Shown here piece after piece: positions 8,016 through 16,193 of a DNA stretch of 23,416 nucleotides. Below the pieces are notes generated by a model. It saw only the letters and a program-made list of their open reading frames with translations, did not search any database and was not told the DNA's origin. The DNA lies in contig BFEA01000008.1 in assembly GCA_003427395.1 (NCBI GenBank), forward strand, positions 267,102-290,517. Direction: 5' to 3'. The stretch comes from Chara braunii. Taxonomy: Eukaryota > Streptophyta > Charophyceae > Charales > Characeae. A program made the translations under genes and the position numbers. Positions within the stretch are counted from its first letter, which is position 1. Each line of letters opens with the position of its first letter.

Positions 8016-8354
8016 AAGCTGGTACGGCACGTCCCTGTACTCGGGGTGGATGCAAGCGCCCTTGAAATCGTGTGCGCAATGGAGCCAGGGGATGTGCAAG
8101 GGTTCTTGGTGGCCAGTTGCGGGTTGCATCCCGGATCTCTTCTTGCACCTTTTATGCAGACCCTGGTGGAATTGGCTGGGTCTGGCGGTGGGGGGAGGTA
8201 CGGTGGGCGAGGAGAGGAGGGGTTGTTTCCATGGGGTGGAGGGGAAGATGGGGAGACGTATTCTGTGGTTTTCTTCGTGGTGAAGAGAGTGTGGGAAGTA
8301 GTGATTGAATCTTGTCTTGCCTCCTCGCTTTCTGAGGGGAAGGGTCTCAATTAG
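8016..8354 (+). CDS. Possible exon, unrecognised protein
   Basis: An in-frame TAG at 8007-8009 is followed by an acceptor-like GGTACAG ending at 8015. The frame is then open to TAG at 8352-8354, about 112 residues. The first 50 residues read like a folded domain: LVRHVPVLGVDASALEIVCA, then MEPGDVQGFLVASCGLHPGS and LLAPFMQTLVELAG. After that the frame enters a Gly-rich, purine-rich tract and loses quality. The exon may therefore end near a donor-like GGGAG/GTACGG at about 8195-8205. No family is recognised and no ATG precedes it. Other frames across this segment are Trp- or Pro-rich and less credible. Confidence 0.25.
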   Translation, partial: KLVRHVPVLGVDASALEIVCAMEPGDVQGFLVASCGLHPGSLLAPFMQTLVELAGSGGGGRYGGRGEEGLFPWGGGEDGETYSVVFFVVKRVWEVVIESCLASSLSEGKGLN

Positions 8355-8368
8355 CGATGTGCTTATAT

Positions 8369-8440
8369 CGCCGTTCTATCCTAGTTAGTGCTCGCCCTTT
8401 GGGTCGCCGTTCTATCCTTGTTAGTGCTCACCCTTTGGGT
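8369..8440 (+). repeat. 36-bp tandem duplication
   Basis: Two adjacent 36-bp units begin CGCCGTTCTATCCT and end CACCCTTTGGGT or CGCCCTTTGGGT. They differ at two positions. This is a recent local duplication with no coding context. Confidence 0.9.
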
Positions 8441-8940
8441 TGGTGGCTGACTTAATGTGTTGGAAGGGAGGCACATGTCATTCTTTCATAGCTAGGGTGT
8501 TCCAGTATGTGTTCTATGCCATGATGATTTGCAGGCATAGGTTCAAAGTTTCTTTCAATTTGTGTGCTGCCCTTGGGGCTGGGTTTGTGTCAAATAACAG
8601 TTGGGCAGGAGAAACATGATGTAAGTACTAGGCCCTCATTACCCTGGTGTCATCCTCTTTGCCCTATTCTAATCTCCCCCACTCCTGACAACGCAGAATG
8701 GTTAAAGTAGGGGTAAATGAGGAGAGCAGGGCAGAGCTTGATTCTGCACACAACGGGGTTAATCCTTCCTTACAGGGGAAGCAATCAATGCCCCTTGCTC
8801 ACGTTATATTCGTGTCATAAAGGGAAGCTGTCTCCAGGTGAGCAGTGGCTGAGGCTCTTCCAGCCCTAATGGGAAGAGGTGTGTGTGTACACGTTGTAAT
8901 CAATTTTGTAATGGGAGCCTTAGGCACTGGGCCCTTTTCT
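8441..8940. other. Unassigned spacer with a weak palindrome
   Basis: A loose inverted similarity spans about 8659-8737: TTGCCCTATTCTAATCTCCC on the left, and the complement of GGTAAATGAGGAGAGCAGGG on the right. It could be an eroded small TIR element. No gene is supported. Confidence 0.35.
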
Positions 8941-8953
8941 TTTGTAAAGGAAA

Positions 8954-8978
8954 GGGACACTGGACCCAGTTTCCAGGA
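8954..8978 (+). repeat. Retroposon core motif, diverged copy
   Basis: GGGACACTGGACCCAGTTTC followed by CAGGA matches the core at 1022 and 4204 with a few changes. The inverted repeat CTGGA/TTCCAG is kept. Unlike the other copies there is no A run within 150 bp downstream, so the 3' end is lost or diverged. Confidence 0.5.
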
Positions 8979-9758
8979 ACCTTCAGATGGGCTATGGCCC
9001 GAGCATGCTTGTACTGGGTTGATTGTGGGGTGTATTCCCGTGGCCCAGTGTTTTCGCTGCGGAATATAAATGGTGATTGTTCCTCTCCCCCCCCTCCCAG
9101 AGGACATTTTTATCCCTGGGCAGGGGCCCTGCCAATGTTCTTGTATGCATTGGCCCTAATTTATTTATTTATTTTGGGTATATATGTATATATCAAGTCC
9201 ATCACCCACCTTCCCCCATTTCCCTTTTTTTTCCTCTTTTGGAAAAAAGGGAGACGGCCTTGAGAAACCATTGTTCAAAAAAACAAAAACAAAAAATCGG
9301 GAAAATTTTCGAAATGCCCCTGAAGTTTGTGTTTATTTGCAGCGTGCCCCTGTGAAGGCTGACTTACCCTGTTATGCCCCTCGGGCCTCTGAAATTTTCC
9401 CCAGGCCCCTGTCAGCATGGGGCATAACTTTTTGATATGCCCTTACTGGACCGCTGGTGGCGTTTCGTCGGTCCGTTCTTGAAATGCCCTCACGAGGGGC
9501 ACACATCTTTCTATGATGCCCTTGCAGCAGCGGCGGCATGAATTCGAACTCGGAAATGGTAGGTATTTCACGCCGTCACGGAAAAATGGTGCAGCAGTCA
9601 GTCTTCGAGTTCGCCGCACCATGGATCGCTGCTCCGTCCTCCTCCACCCATGCTCACGGCTCTCCTCCCTCGTCCTCCACCCATGCTCGTCGTTCTCCTC
9701 TCTTCTCCTCCAGCCTCCATCCTCTATCCTCGTCCATCGTCGTAGTCCTTGTCCTCCG

Positions 9759-10093
9759 TACTCCTCTTCCCTCCTCTTCTCTCGTTCTCCCTCCTCCAAC
9801 TTTCTCGTTGTCACCCCTCCCTCTCCTCCTCCTCCTTGATTGTCGACCTCCTAACCATCAGCATGGCGTTCTTCTTGGCGTCATTGCCCGTGCACGCGCG
9901 CGCATCTGTATGTGTCTGTGTGTGTGTGTCCGTGTGTGTGTGTCCTCCCTACTCTTCCCTCCTCTTCCCTCGTTCTCCCTATTCCAACTTTCTCCACGTC
10001 ACCCCTCCCTCTCCTCCTCCTCCTCGATTGTCGACCTCCTAACCATCACCATGGCCGTTCTGGCGCCATCGCCCGTGCACGCACGTGCGTCTG

Positions 10094-10154
<61 letters not shown>

Positions 10155-10270
10155 ACTAGTTTGTTGGACAGGTGGTATATGAAGACGAATCGAAGGTCCT
10201 CCCTACTCCTCTTCCCTCGTTCCTCCCTCGTCCAACATCGTCATAGTGCTTGTCCTCCGTAATCCTCTTC
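9759..10270 (+). repeat. CT-rich tandem units, about 190-210 bp
   Basis: Copy 1 (about 9759-9942) and copy 2 (about 9943-10153) share CCCTCCCTCTCCTCCTCCTC, then TGATTGTCGACCTCCTAACC or CGATTGTCGACCTCCTAACC, then GCCCGTGCACGC, then TGTGTG simple sequence. A truncated third copy starts near 10196. Long Ser/Pro/Val-rich reading frames here are products of the repeat. Confidence 0.75.
10096..10153 (+). repeat. (TG)n microsatellite
   Basis: About 28 uninterrupted TG units expand the end of the second CT-rich unit. The equivalent tract in the first unit is shorter and interrupted. Confidence 0.95.
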
Positions 10271-10516
10271 CCCCCTTTTCCCTCCTCTTCCCCCATACGG
10301 ACTGTGAGTGTCAACAACGGCGACAGGGCTTGCTGGAAAGATGGACAGTACCGGTAAGGGCATATGGGAAACATTTCTGCTGGATCTAGGGGCATATGAA
10401 ACATGGTGGAGGCCCAAACGACGCCAGGGGTTTTCTGGAAACATCATTCGTCGTCAGAGGGGCGCGACAAGGTAAGTCGGCCGTCAGAGGGGCATGCTGC
10501 AAATCTGTGTAGCACA

Positions 10517-10592
10517 CCGAACGTATTCGGCGCCCCACCGAGCATCCGAACGTGTTCGGGCGGTCGGCCGAGCGCGAACCGAACATGTTCGG
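10517..10592. repeat. Three 14-bp GAAC/GTTC palindromes
   Basis: CCGAACGTATTCGG (10517-10530), CCGAACGTGTTCGG (10546-10559) and CCGAACATGTTCGG (10579-10592) lie 29 and 33 bp apart. The third is a perfect palindrome and the others deviate only at the centre. They could be clustered sites for a dimeric DNA-binding protein or subterminal repeats of the surrounding element. Confidence 0.65.
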
Positions 10593-10629
10593 CCGAGCGC
10601 AAATTAGAGGGCTGCTGAGCGCGTCCTCG

Positions 10630-10715
10630 TGTGTGTGTGGTGTGTGGGGTGTATGTGGGGTGTTTGTGGGATGTCTGGGGGTGCGTGTATATGGTGTGTG
10701 TGTGTGTGTGTGTAT
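10630..10715 (+). repeat. GT-rich simple sequence
   Basis: Imperfect TGTGTGGGG-type repeats followed by (TG)n. No further structure seen. Confidence 0.8.
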
Positions 10716-10800
10716 GTTTAGGAGTCATGAGCGATGACCCCCAGGGCCCCCCAACCCCTATATATATAAAAAAATAAATTAATAAAATAAAAAAATAAAA

Positions 10801-10880
10801 ATGTTCGGGCTCGGTCTATTTTGGGTCATGTTCGGGCTCGGTACCGAGCGTTCGGGTTCGGTCACCGAGCCCGAGCGCGA
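10801..10880. repeat. Second TTCGGG/CTCGGT palindrome cluster
   Basis: TTCGGGCTCGGT occurs directly at 10804-10815 and 10831-10842. CGGGCTCGGT (10833-10842) is mirrored by ACCGAGCCCG (10864-10873). CTCGGTACCGAG (10837-10848) is a perfect palindrome. The shared GTTCGG core connects this cluster with the one at 10517-10592. Confidence 0.6.
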
Positions 10881-11082
10881 TGCTACGCAGCTGCAAATAA
10901 ACGCAAACTTCAGGGGCAATTCAAAAATTTTCCCAAAAAAATCAGTGGAACTGACCGGGCCTAGGTATCCCTGGTGCAGTGTGTCTGATTTCAAAAGGCC
11001 AAGGTAATTTAGAAATTCCTTCAACTAGTTCATTCAGCATTCGAGGTTAGATTCACATTTCAATGGTTCGCTGGTGTACGAA

Positions 11083-11567
11083 CTGAGGGCACACTCACAC
11101 TGCCGTACCAAATCCGTATAATCCCCAAAATCCCCCAAAAAGAGACTCCAGGGGCAGTCATGCCGAGTTCGTATTTTTTCACCCAATTCACATTTTCACA
11201 AATGACTTCTTCGGGAACTCTTTTGTCAGCGGCCTGAGGAGCCGCCGGGGTTGGGAAGCACAGCAAATTCCTTATTCTTTTTTGAATTAGCTTTTGGAAC
11301 GTGACATAAAATTCGTAAACGGAGATATTGGCGCGATAGCAATTGGGAAAACTTAAAAAATATATATATAGAAACATCTGGTGAGGGAGAAGGGTGTGTG
11401 GTGTGTGACTGGCTACCTCCGAAGCTCCACACTGGGTGAGCTGCTGCAACCAGGAAATGTTAAACTTGGGGACATGGTGCAACTGGCGCCACCATTATTT
11501 CCCCAAATCAGGCCTTACTATTTTAAGATTATGCGGATTTGCTACCGCAGTGTGAGCATGCCCTGAG
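11083..11567. mobile_element. TIR element I, about 485 bp, no ORF
   Basis: The left end (11083-11126) reads CTGAGGGCACACTCACACTG, continuing with GTACCAAATCCG. The right end (11525-11567) is its reverse complement with 6 mismatches in 39 aligned bases. The interior has no transposase and contains the CAGGCCGCTGACAAA module in reverse orientation (11221-11258). I found no convincing target-site duplication, so the superfamily is open. The CAGGG-like terminus is compatible with hAT-type MITEs, but that is speculative. Confidence 0.65.
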
Positions 11568-12029
11568 CTATGCCCATTTGGGGACATGGGCTACCCCACC
11601 AGAGTTGGTTTTGTCATTTTTGTCTTTTGCATGTCATCCTCGTGCAGGGGTTATCTAATTAATCTTCTTCTCTGAATGAGACTGAATCTTTCCAATTTAT
11701 CCCCAAAGCATGATGCCAATTCCATGTCCAGCAGGATTATGGTCCCTAGTATAACGAATGCCAGGAAGGACCGCAGGGCCGAGGTCCCACTTGCACGGAT
11801 TGAGACCTTTTTTGTAAGGGGTTTGAGACATTTCTGTTTCCCATTGCCTGGATTAAAGCACCAGTTCATGGGCACCTGGGCCGCAGGCCTGACACCTCAA
11901 ACTCTGGAGGCGCGAAATAAAAATGCAACACCCGATCGAATCGGCGGGCCCAGTGTTTGACGTTTCGGCCTCGTTTTCTTATGGCAGCAAGTTTCGGACT
12001 GCAAGGCTGGGGCCGTGTACTTGTGGTTT
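11568..12029. other. Unassigned spacer between TIR elements
   Basis: No convincing ORF. GAGGTCCCACTTGCACGG near 11780 resembles the GGTCCCACT blocks at 13098 and 14343, suggesting an eroded element. Confidence 0.35.
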
Positions 12030-12272
12030 AAGGGCATACTCACATAGCGACCCCAAATCTGCGGAGTATGCGGATTTGGGAAGGGCTGAATTGAGGTATT
12101 GGGCATTGTTCAGGTCGCACTGTTGTACCTTTTCAGATGGGACAAGGCCCTGGCCGTCTGGAGCAATGGCAATTTGGTACTTTGCTGGTGACACGGCGCC
12201 ATCCACAAATTGTGCAAGAACTTTTGCGAACGAATTTTCACCAATTCTCGAAGACAATGATAAAAAACAAAT

Positions 12273-12314
12273 AGGGCATTTGCGGTCACCTCCAGAGGTG
12301 ACCGCAAATTCCCT
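12273..12314. repeat. Palindrome A
   Basis: The arm ATTTGCGGTCACCTC (12278-12292) and its exact complement GAGGTGACCGCAAAT (12295-12309) are separated by CA. Beyond a single mismatch the pairing extends to 12273-12314. It is closely related to palindrome B. Confidence 0.9.
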
Positions 12315-12383
12315 TGCCCCGCGGCTACACAGGCCGCTGACAAATGGGCACACCAATTGTATATTTAGGACTTTGGCAAAGCT

Positions 12384-12410
12384 GTGTGACCGGTCCTGGA
12401 CCGGTCACAC
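12384..12410. repeat. Palindrome C
   Basis: GTGTGACCGGTCC, one T, then GGACCGGTCACAC: a perfect 13-bp stem with a 1-nt centre. It lies between palindromes A and B and has a different sequence. Confidence 0.9.
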
Positions 12411-12571
12411 TGCTTCCCCATTTCGCGACAAACATGGTTGGGGCCACCTGGATTTGGGGTCCTCTTCGACGGCTCCAGTCACACTCCGAGATCGCATTTC
12501 CTGGCATTTCCTGGCAATATCTTTGTCTTTGAATTTCTTTCCATTTCCGCAGGTTGATTCCAAACAGGAAA

Positions 12572-12611
12572 GGGAATTTGCGGTAACCTCCCGAGGTTAC
12601 CGCAAATTCCC
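12572..12611. repeat. Palindrome B
   Basis: GGGAATTTGCGGTAACCTC, a CC spacer, and GAGGTTACCGCAAATTCCC: a perfect 19-bp stem. Against palindrome A the arms carry A in place of C and, at the paired position, T in place of G. Both arms changed together. Confidence 0.92.
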
Positions 12612-12935
12612 AACCCCCCCCGGCCCCTCAGGCCACTGACAAATGGGGTCACAAAAAGTAGTTTGGCGAAATGAGATCCTGGTGTGACTATCCATAGACA
12701 CTATTTTTTCAGGATTTCGGGGATTATGCGGATTTGGTACTGCAGTGTGAATGTGCCCTCACACGGGGAACTAAAGTCGCAAATATTTGAGGCATTACCG
12801 CCAATTTGCGACTTTGGGTACCCATGTGGTCAGGCGGGTGAACTCTGTCCACATAGGACAGTCGCGGCCTTGACATTTGCATGTCCCAGGAATTGCACGT
12901 AGTCACACTGCTTACAGCCAAAAATATACACAGTT

Positions 12936-13013
12936 TTTTTTTTTTTTCCAATGCTGAATTGACATGCACGGCTGTTTAGCTCATGCACAATTTTTTTTTT
13001 TTTTTTTTTTTTA
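12936..13013 (+). repeat. Two T runs
   Basis: T runs at about 12935-12948 and 12991-13012 flank a short unique stretch. They may mark minus-strand A tails. Confidence 0.7.
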
Positions 13014-13075
13014 GGATGCACAAATTTCTTGAAATACCTCACGGCGAAAGGAAAAATAAAAAATCAAAAAGGTAA

Positions 13076-13734
13076 TTTGAGACCACCTCTGGAGCATGGT
13101 CCCACTAGCAAAGGGATGTGATAGAAAAGAGTTTGTGTAGCAGTCGAGTGACCCAAACCGTGGCGTGCAGTACTCGTGATCCCACGGCCAGTATTTTACC
13201 CAGAAAAGTAAGGAGATCTTTGTTCTCCTCCTCCTCGCCTTAACATTGGGCATGGCGGTGCAAAGGAAGCTTCCCACCAAAATCTTTTTCAATTCCGTTG
13301 GGGGTATGGTCAACCCCAAAAGAGGGTGGGATGGGCCATAGGCCCAGTGGATAGAAGATTTCAGTATCTTGCTTACTGTTGTGCAATTATCTCATTGGGT
13401 AGAGCTCTGCTTCAGTCACGGTGTATATGGAGGGCGGCATGATCACTGCTGACAGAAGTAGAGTTTATTCCAGAAAAATGTGGCAGTTTGTTCACTGTTG
13501 TTGCAGCAACCACCACCATCAGATCATTTGTGATCTGATGGCTGGCAGACACTCTGCCCTGATTTCCGGTTGGAGGTCTCTGTTTCCTTTCTTTTTTTCT
13601 TTGCCTTTCTCATGTTTTCGCAGCCCAGAAATTCGTAATGAACCTGTCAGGCCGCTGCCAGTCGTTGTCACACTGGATCGGCCACACTCCTGTCCGACTG
13701 CTAATGGGACCATGCTCCTGGAGCTGGTCTCAAA
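13076..13734. mobile_element. Element III: 659 bp between 35-bp inverted repeats
   Basis: The left arm (13076-13110) contains TTTGAGACCACCTCTGGAGC. The right arm (13699-13734) is its reverse complement at roughly 32 of 36 positions. Each arm is itself a rough palindrome resembling A and B (GACC-CTC, 2 nt, GAG-GGTC). The right arm is followed by the same CAGG-CTGACA-AAGGGTCACC module that follows A and B. No transposase is visible. Confidence 0.6.
13516..13541. repeat. Palindrome D
   Basis: CCATCAGATCA, the loop TTTG, and TGATCTGATGG: a perfect 11-bp stem inside element III. Confidence 0.9.
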
Positions 13735-13781
13735 AAGGGTCCTCCCGTGGCCCGGCAGGCTGCTGACATAAGGGTCACCAA
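13735..13781 (+). repeat. Shared element module next to arm III
   Basis: GGCCCGGCAGGCTGCTGACA followed by TAAGGGTCACC matches modules at 12311-12347 and 12609-12652 and, reversed, at 11221-11258. Confidence 0.6.
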
Positions 13782-14335
13782 GAAGTACATTTGGGTAGTG
13801 GGCCTCTCCAGTGTGACCCGAAAACTGCCTCAATTTTTGGGGATTTAAGGTCATCAGGTCCCCCTGTGAGTATACCCTCGGTCTCATTTTGCCCATTTGG
13901 AGAGTAGCGGAGGGAGGACCCCTGTTCTTAGGATTGAGCAACGGAAAACGAGGGTCCAGCAGCAGCAGACATCATCATGCCTTTTGAAAATTGGAATCCT
14001 AAAGAGTTTAGCATGGCCAACCCGGATACCATGTATACCTTGGAAAAGTAAGCAGTGTATAGTCGGGACGAGACAGGAGGTATATAGCCCTTCTTGTCTT
14101 AGATCTTCTGGGTTTGCGCGTCTTATCTACCCTTGAACATGGCCTGCGGTAAATCTTGTTATCGTTCGTGCGTTTTTTCATCACCGAACTGACGCCCCAG
14201 GTAATTAAGCGTTAAGTTACCCATTCGGTTGCATCAATCAGATTGCGAAATGAGGTCTCTTTTTTTTCCCAACAGCTATTTGAGCACATAGGCTGGCTTG
14301 TGGTTCAAAGTTTTTGCGAATTGTTACTAGAATTA
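13782..14335. other. Unassigned spacer
   Basis: No supported gene or clear repeat. An antisense 140-codon frame (13519-13941) overlaps the element III inverted repeat and is not credible. Confidence 0.35.
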
Positions 14336-14511
14336 GGGCGAGATCCCACTGGCAAAGTGTCTGAATGTGGACGTGGTCGTGGACAGGTGCGAAAGTATGT
14401 GATGGCGCTACTCTTCTTTACCTCTGCATGGAACACGTCCAGATTCAGACACTTCTTCCAATCCTCTTTCAGATCTTTACTACAATCCTCTTTGCCTGTG
14501 GGATCTGGCCC
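14336..14511. repeat. Foldback with 36-bp insertion in one arm
   Basis: The left arm (14336-14375) runs GGGCGAGATCCCACTGGCAA through AGTGTCTGAATGTGGACGTG. The right arm is split into 14434-14454 and 14491-14511 by about 36 nt, in which CAATCCTCTTT occurs twice (14459-14469 and 14483-14493). A 58-nt loop separates the arms. The asymmetry shows that the insertion came after the foldback formed. Confidence 0.75.
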
Positions 14512-15236
14512 TTACTTTTTTGCATCTGTACTGCAAAGCCAGATCTCCAATTTTAGCGGATGTACTGCAGGGTGGTCCTGTTAGCACTGGAAATAGGTTA
14601 AGGGGGAAAAAAAAAAAAAGGAAAAAAAAGAAGAAGAAGAAATAGTGTAGGTATGACTGACCTGTGCGGGACAGGGGTGGGACTGTATTTCACACATGGA
14701 GAATAGAAGTAAGAATGTAGTCATGCTTTCCCTTCATAGGCCGATCAAGAGCTTGGTCATGCATGTGCTCATGCTCTCCCTCCATATGCTGATCTCCCAT
14801 CAACCAGTGCCTGATGTTTAGAACATCTATTGGACCTTCTGAAGATTGCTGTCTGCAAAGAAAAGACAAACAGAAGGAATGGCATCTGACCCAGCCCATG
14901 TGGCTGAGTGGTGCACACATGTGTACTTCATAATCAGAAACAGGTCATGAGCTAGAAAGAATCCTGCAGATATAAAATGGATGTGCAAGGTTAGAGGGGG
15001 GGGGGAAGAAGGAAAAGAAGGAGAAGAAGGAAAAGAATGGGCATCTGACAGAGTCTCTGCGTTCGCAGGGCGTAGGGCTCTGACATCCAACTACTTAGCC
15101 AATGACCGGATTTCTGATTGCTGTCTGAAATATGTAATGTAAAAAAAAAGCAGGAACAAAACAGGGTTGGAAAATGCAAGGTTGAAAAAAAAAAAAAAAA
15201 AAAAAAAAGCAAGGTTCCAAGTTTGTTTTTTTTTGA
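14512..15236. other. Low-complexity and unassigned sequence
   Basis: A and GAA tracts occupy 14606-14641 and GAAGG tracts 14998-15035. An A run of about 25 lies at 15184-15208. A single copy of the 25-bp unit later found in tandem occurs at about 15069-15093. No gene seen. Confidence 0.5.
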
Positions 15237-15311
15237 GGGCTCTGACATCCTACGACTTAGAGGGCGCTGACATCCTACGACTTAGGGGGCGCTGACATCC
15301 TACTACTTAAA
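15237..15311 (+). repeat. 25-bp tandem repeat, three copies
   Basis: The unit GGGCGCTGACATCCTACGAC followed by TTAGG is present three times without spacers, with one to four changes per copy. A solitary copy sits about 170 bp upstream. The array runs straight into a G homopolymer. Confidence 0.9.
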
Positions 15312-15315
15312 GGGA

Positions 15316-15339
15316 GGGGGGGGGGGGGGGGGGGGGGGG
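15316..15339 (+). repeat. G24 homopolymer followed by T run
   Basis: Twenty-four consecutive G residues are followed at once by T residues. The run is quadruplex-prone and error-prone in sequencing, so its exact length is uncertain. Confidence 0.85.
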
Positions 15340-15391
15340 TTTTTTTTTCTTTGGTTGTGGGAACGTAGTGTGAGTGAGGAGATGGTGTTTT

Positions 15392-15422
15392 TTTTTGTTT
15401 TTGTTTTTTTTTAATCTGGCGG
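15392..15422 (-). mobile_element. Solo minus-strand A-tail end
   Basis: A T-rich stretch ending TTTTTAATCTGGCGG matches the tail junction of the copy at 15496-15631 (TTTTTTAAATCTGGCGG). It is probably a truncated retroposon 3' end on the minus strand. Confidence 0.45.
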
Positions 15423-15495
15423 GGGGGTGGGGGGGGAGTTTTGTTTTCGTATCCAGTTTGAGTGGTCTGGATTTGGTGGGAAGGTCTTTATTTTC

Positions 15496-15631
15496 TTTTT
15501 TTTTTTTTAAATCTGGCGGACGGGCCTCTGCCAGGCAGTGATAAGAGCATCTGCCCCTGGGGAGCCCTCCTTTGATTACTCCATTCCATTGGTGGGGAGC
15601 TGCACCTGCTGGAAAACGGGTCCAGCGTCCC
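15496..15631 (-). mobile_element. Retroposon 3' end with A tail, minus copy 3
   Basis: Read on the minus strand, the core GGGACGCTGGACCCGTTTTC (from 15631) leads into CAGCAGGTGCAGCTCCCC. About 100 bp later it meets CCGCCAGATTT and an A run (15496-15508). The stretch CTGCCAGGCAGTGATAAGAG near 15527 faintly resembles a tRNA A-box region on the plus strand, but no B box can be placed. Confidence 0.6.
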
Positions 15632-16193
15632 TTACAATGATATCACGATGACAACAACCAATAAGTAATCACAGTATTAGTGCAGTGGGATCCAGAGGAA
15701 GGGTGAGATCCTCTCTTTCATCCCACAAATGGCGTGAGAAGACTAGCTGTTTGTTCTGTGAGAAGTGAACGGAAGGTCATTTTGCACATCAGTGGCCAGT
15801 TCTAAGGAACAGGAGGGGTACTAAGGTTTCGTATTTCGAACCTTGGGGGGGGGGAAAGGGTTAGCTTTAGGGTCCGATGGGGATGTGTTGTATTCGAGGG
15901 ATGCCTGAAGTGGATTTTAAAGTTTATGGCCAAAGTTAAACCTGACTGCGCCCTAGTTACTTTCACATGAAAAAAAACTATGGCCAAAGTCCATCTGTTC
16001 GATCTTGAAATATCCACAGATTCATCCCGTCACACTGACATCTCACGTACTATCCTATGCGCTTGCTAACGGGGCTGGCTGCGTAACTACCCAAAGGTAG
16101 AAAATGAGACGGAATCCACCACTAGAACCTGGAACGTTGCCTTGCCATTCTTTTTAGTCTTTTGTGCATGTCGAGAGTAGTGAAGCTAGGCCC
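15632..16193. other. Unassigned spacer
   Basis: No supported ORF or clear repeat. A short G run lies at 15845-15853. Confidence 0.35.

Larger units (their letters stand above)
9299..10934. mobile_element. 1.6-kb segment bounded by 45-bp inverted repeats
   Basis: The left arm (9299-9343) runs from GGGAAAATTTTCGAAATG to TTTATTTGCAGC. The right arm (10890-10934) is its reverse complement with three mismatches in 45. A second nested pair is ATATGCCCTTACTGG (9435-9449) against CCGGTAAGGGCATAT (10351-10365). The interior holds only repetitive cargo and no transposase. It could be a non-autonomous TIR element, or two inverted copies of a shorter repeat. No target-site duplication is evident. Confidence 0.6.
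12030..12761. mobile_element. TIR element II, about 730 bp, palindrome-rich
   Basis: The left end (from about 12030) reads AAGGGCATACTCACATAGCG, then CCAAATCTGCGG. The right end (to about 12761) is the inverse of the element I terminus: ATTATGCGGATTTGGTACTG, then CAGTGTGAATGTGCCCTC. The left TIR is clearly weaker than the right. Inside are palindromes A, C and B, annotated separately, and two copies of the CAGGCC-CTGACAAATGG module. A further TIR-like block at about 12098-12129 suggests nesting. No coding capacity. Confidence 0.55.

Noticed and set aside
8880-9000. CTRC...GKGHW as a plus-strand zinc finger
   Set aside because: The second half is the retroposon core translated in one frame. 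Cys and His spacing fits no standard finger, and other copies do not keep the frame.
9538-10182. 214-codon Ser/Pro-rich frame
   Set aside because: It is produced by CT-rich duplications and (TG)n and has no non-repetitive portion.
13335-13420. tRNA-like ATCTCATTGGGTAGAGCTCT
   Set aside because: It resembles an A box, but no B box or acceptor-stem pairing can be placed at the right distance.
15237-15311. CRISPR array
   Set aside because: Three 25-bp units abut without spacers, so this is a simple tandem repeat.
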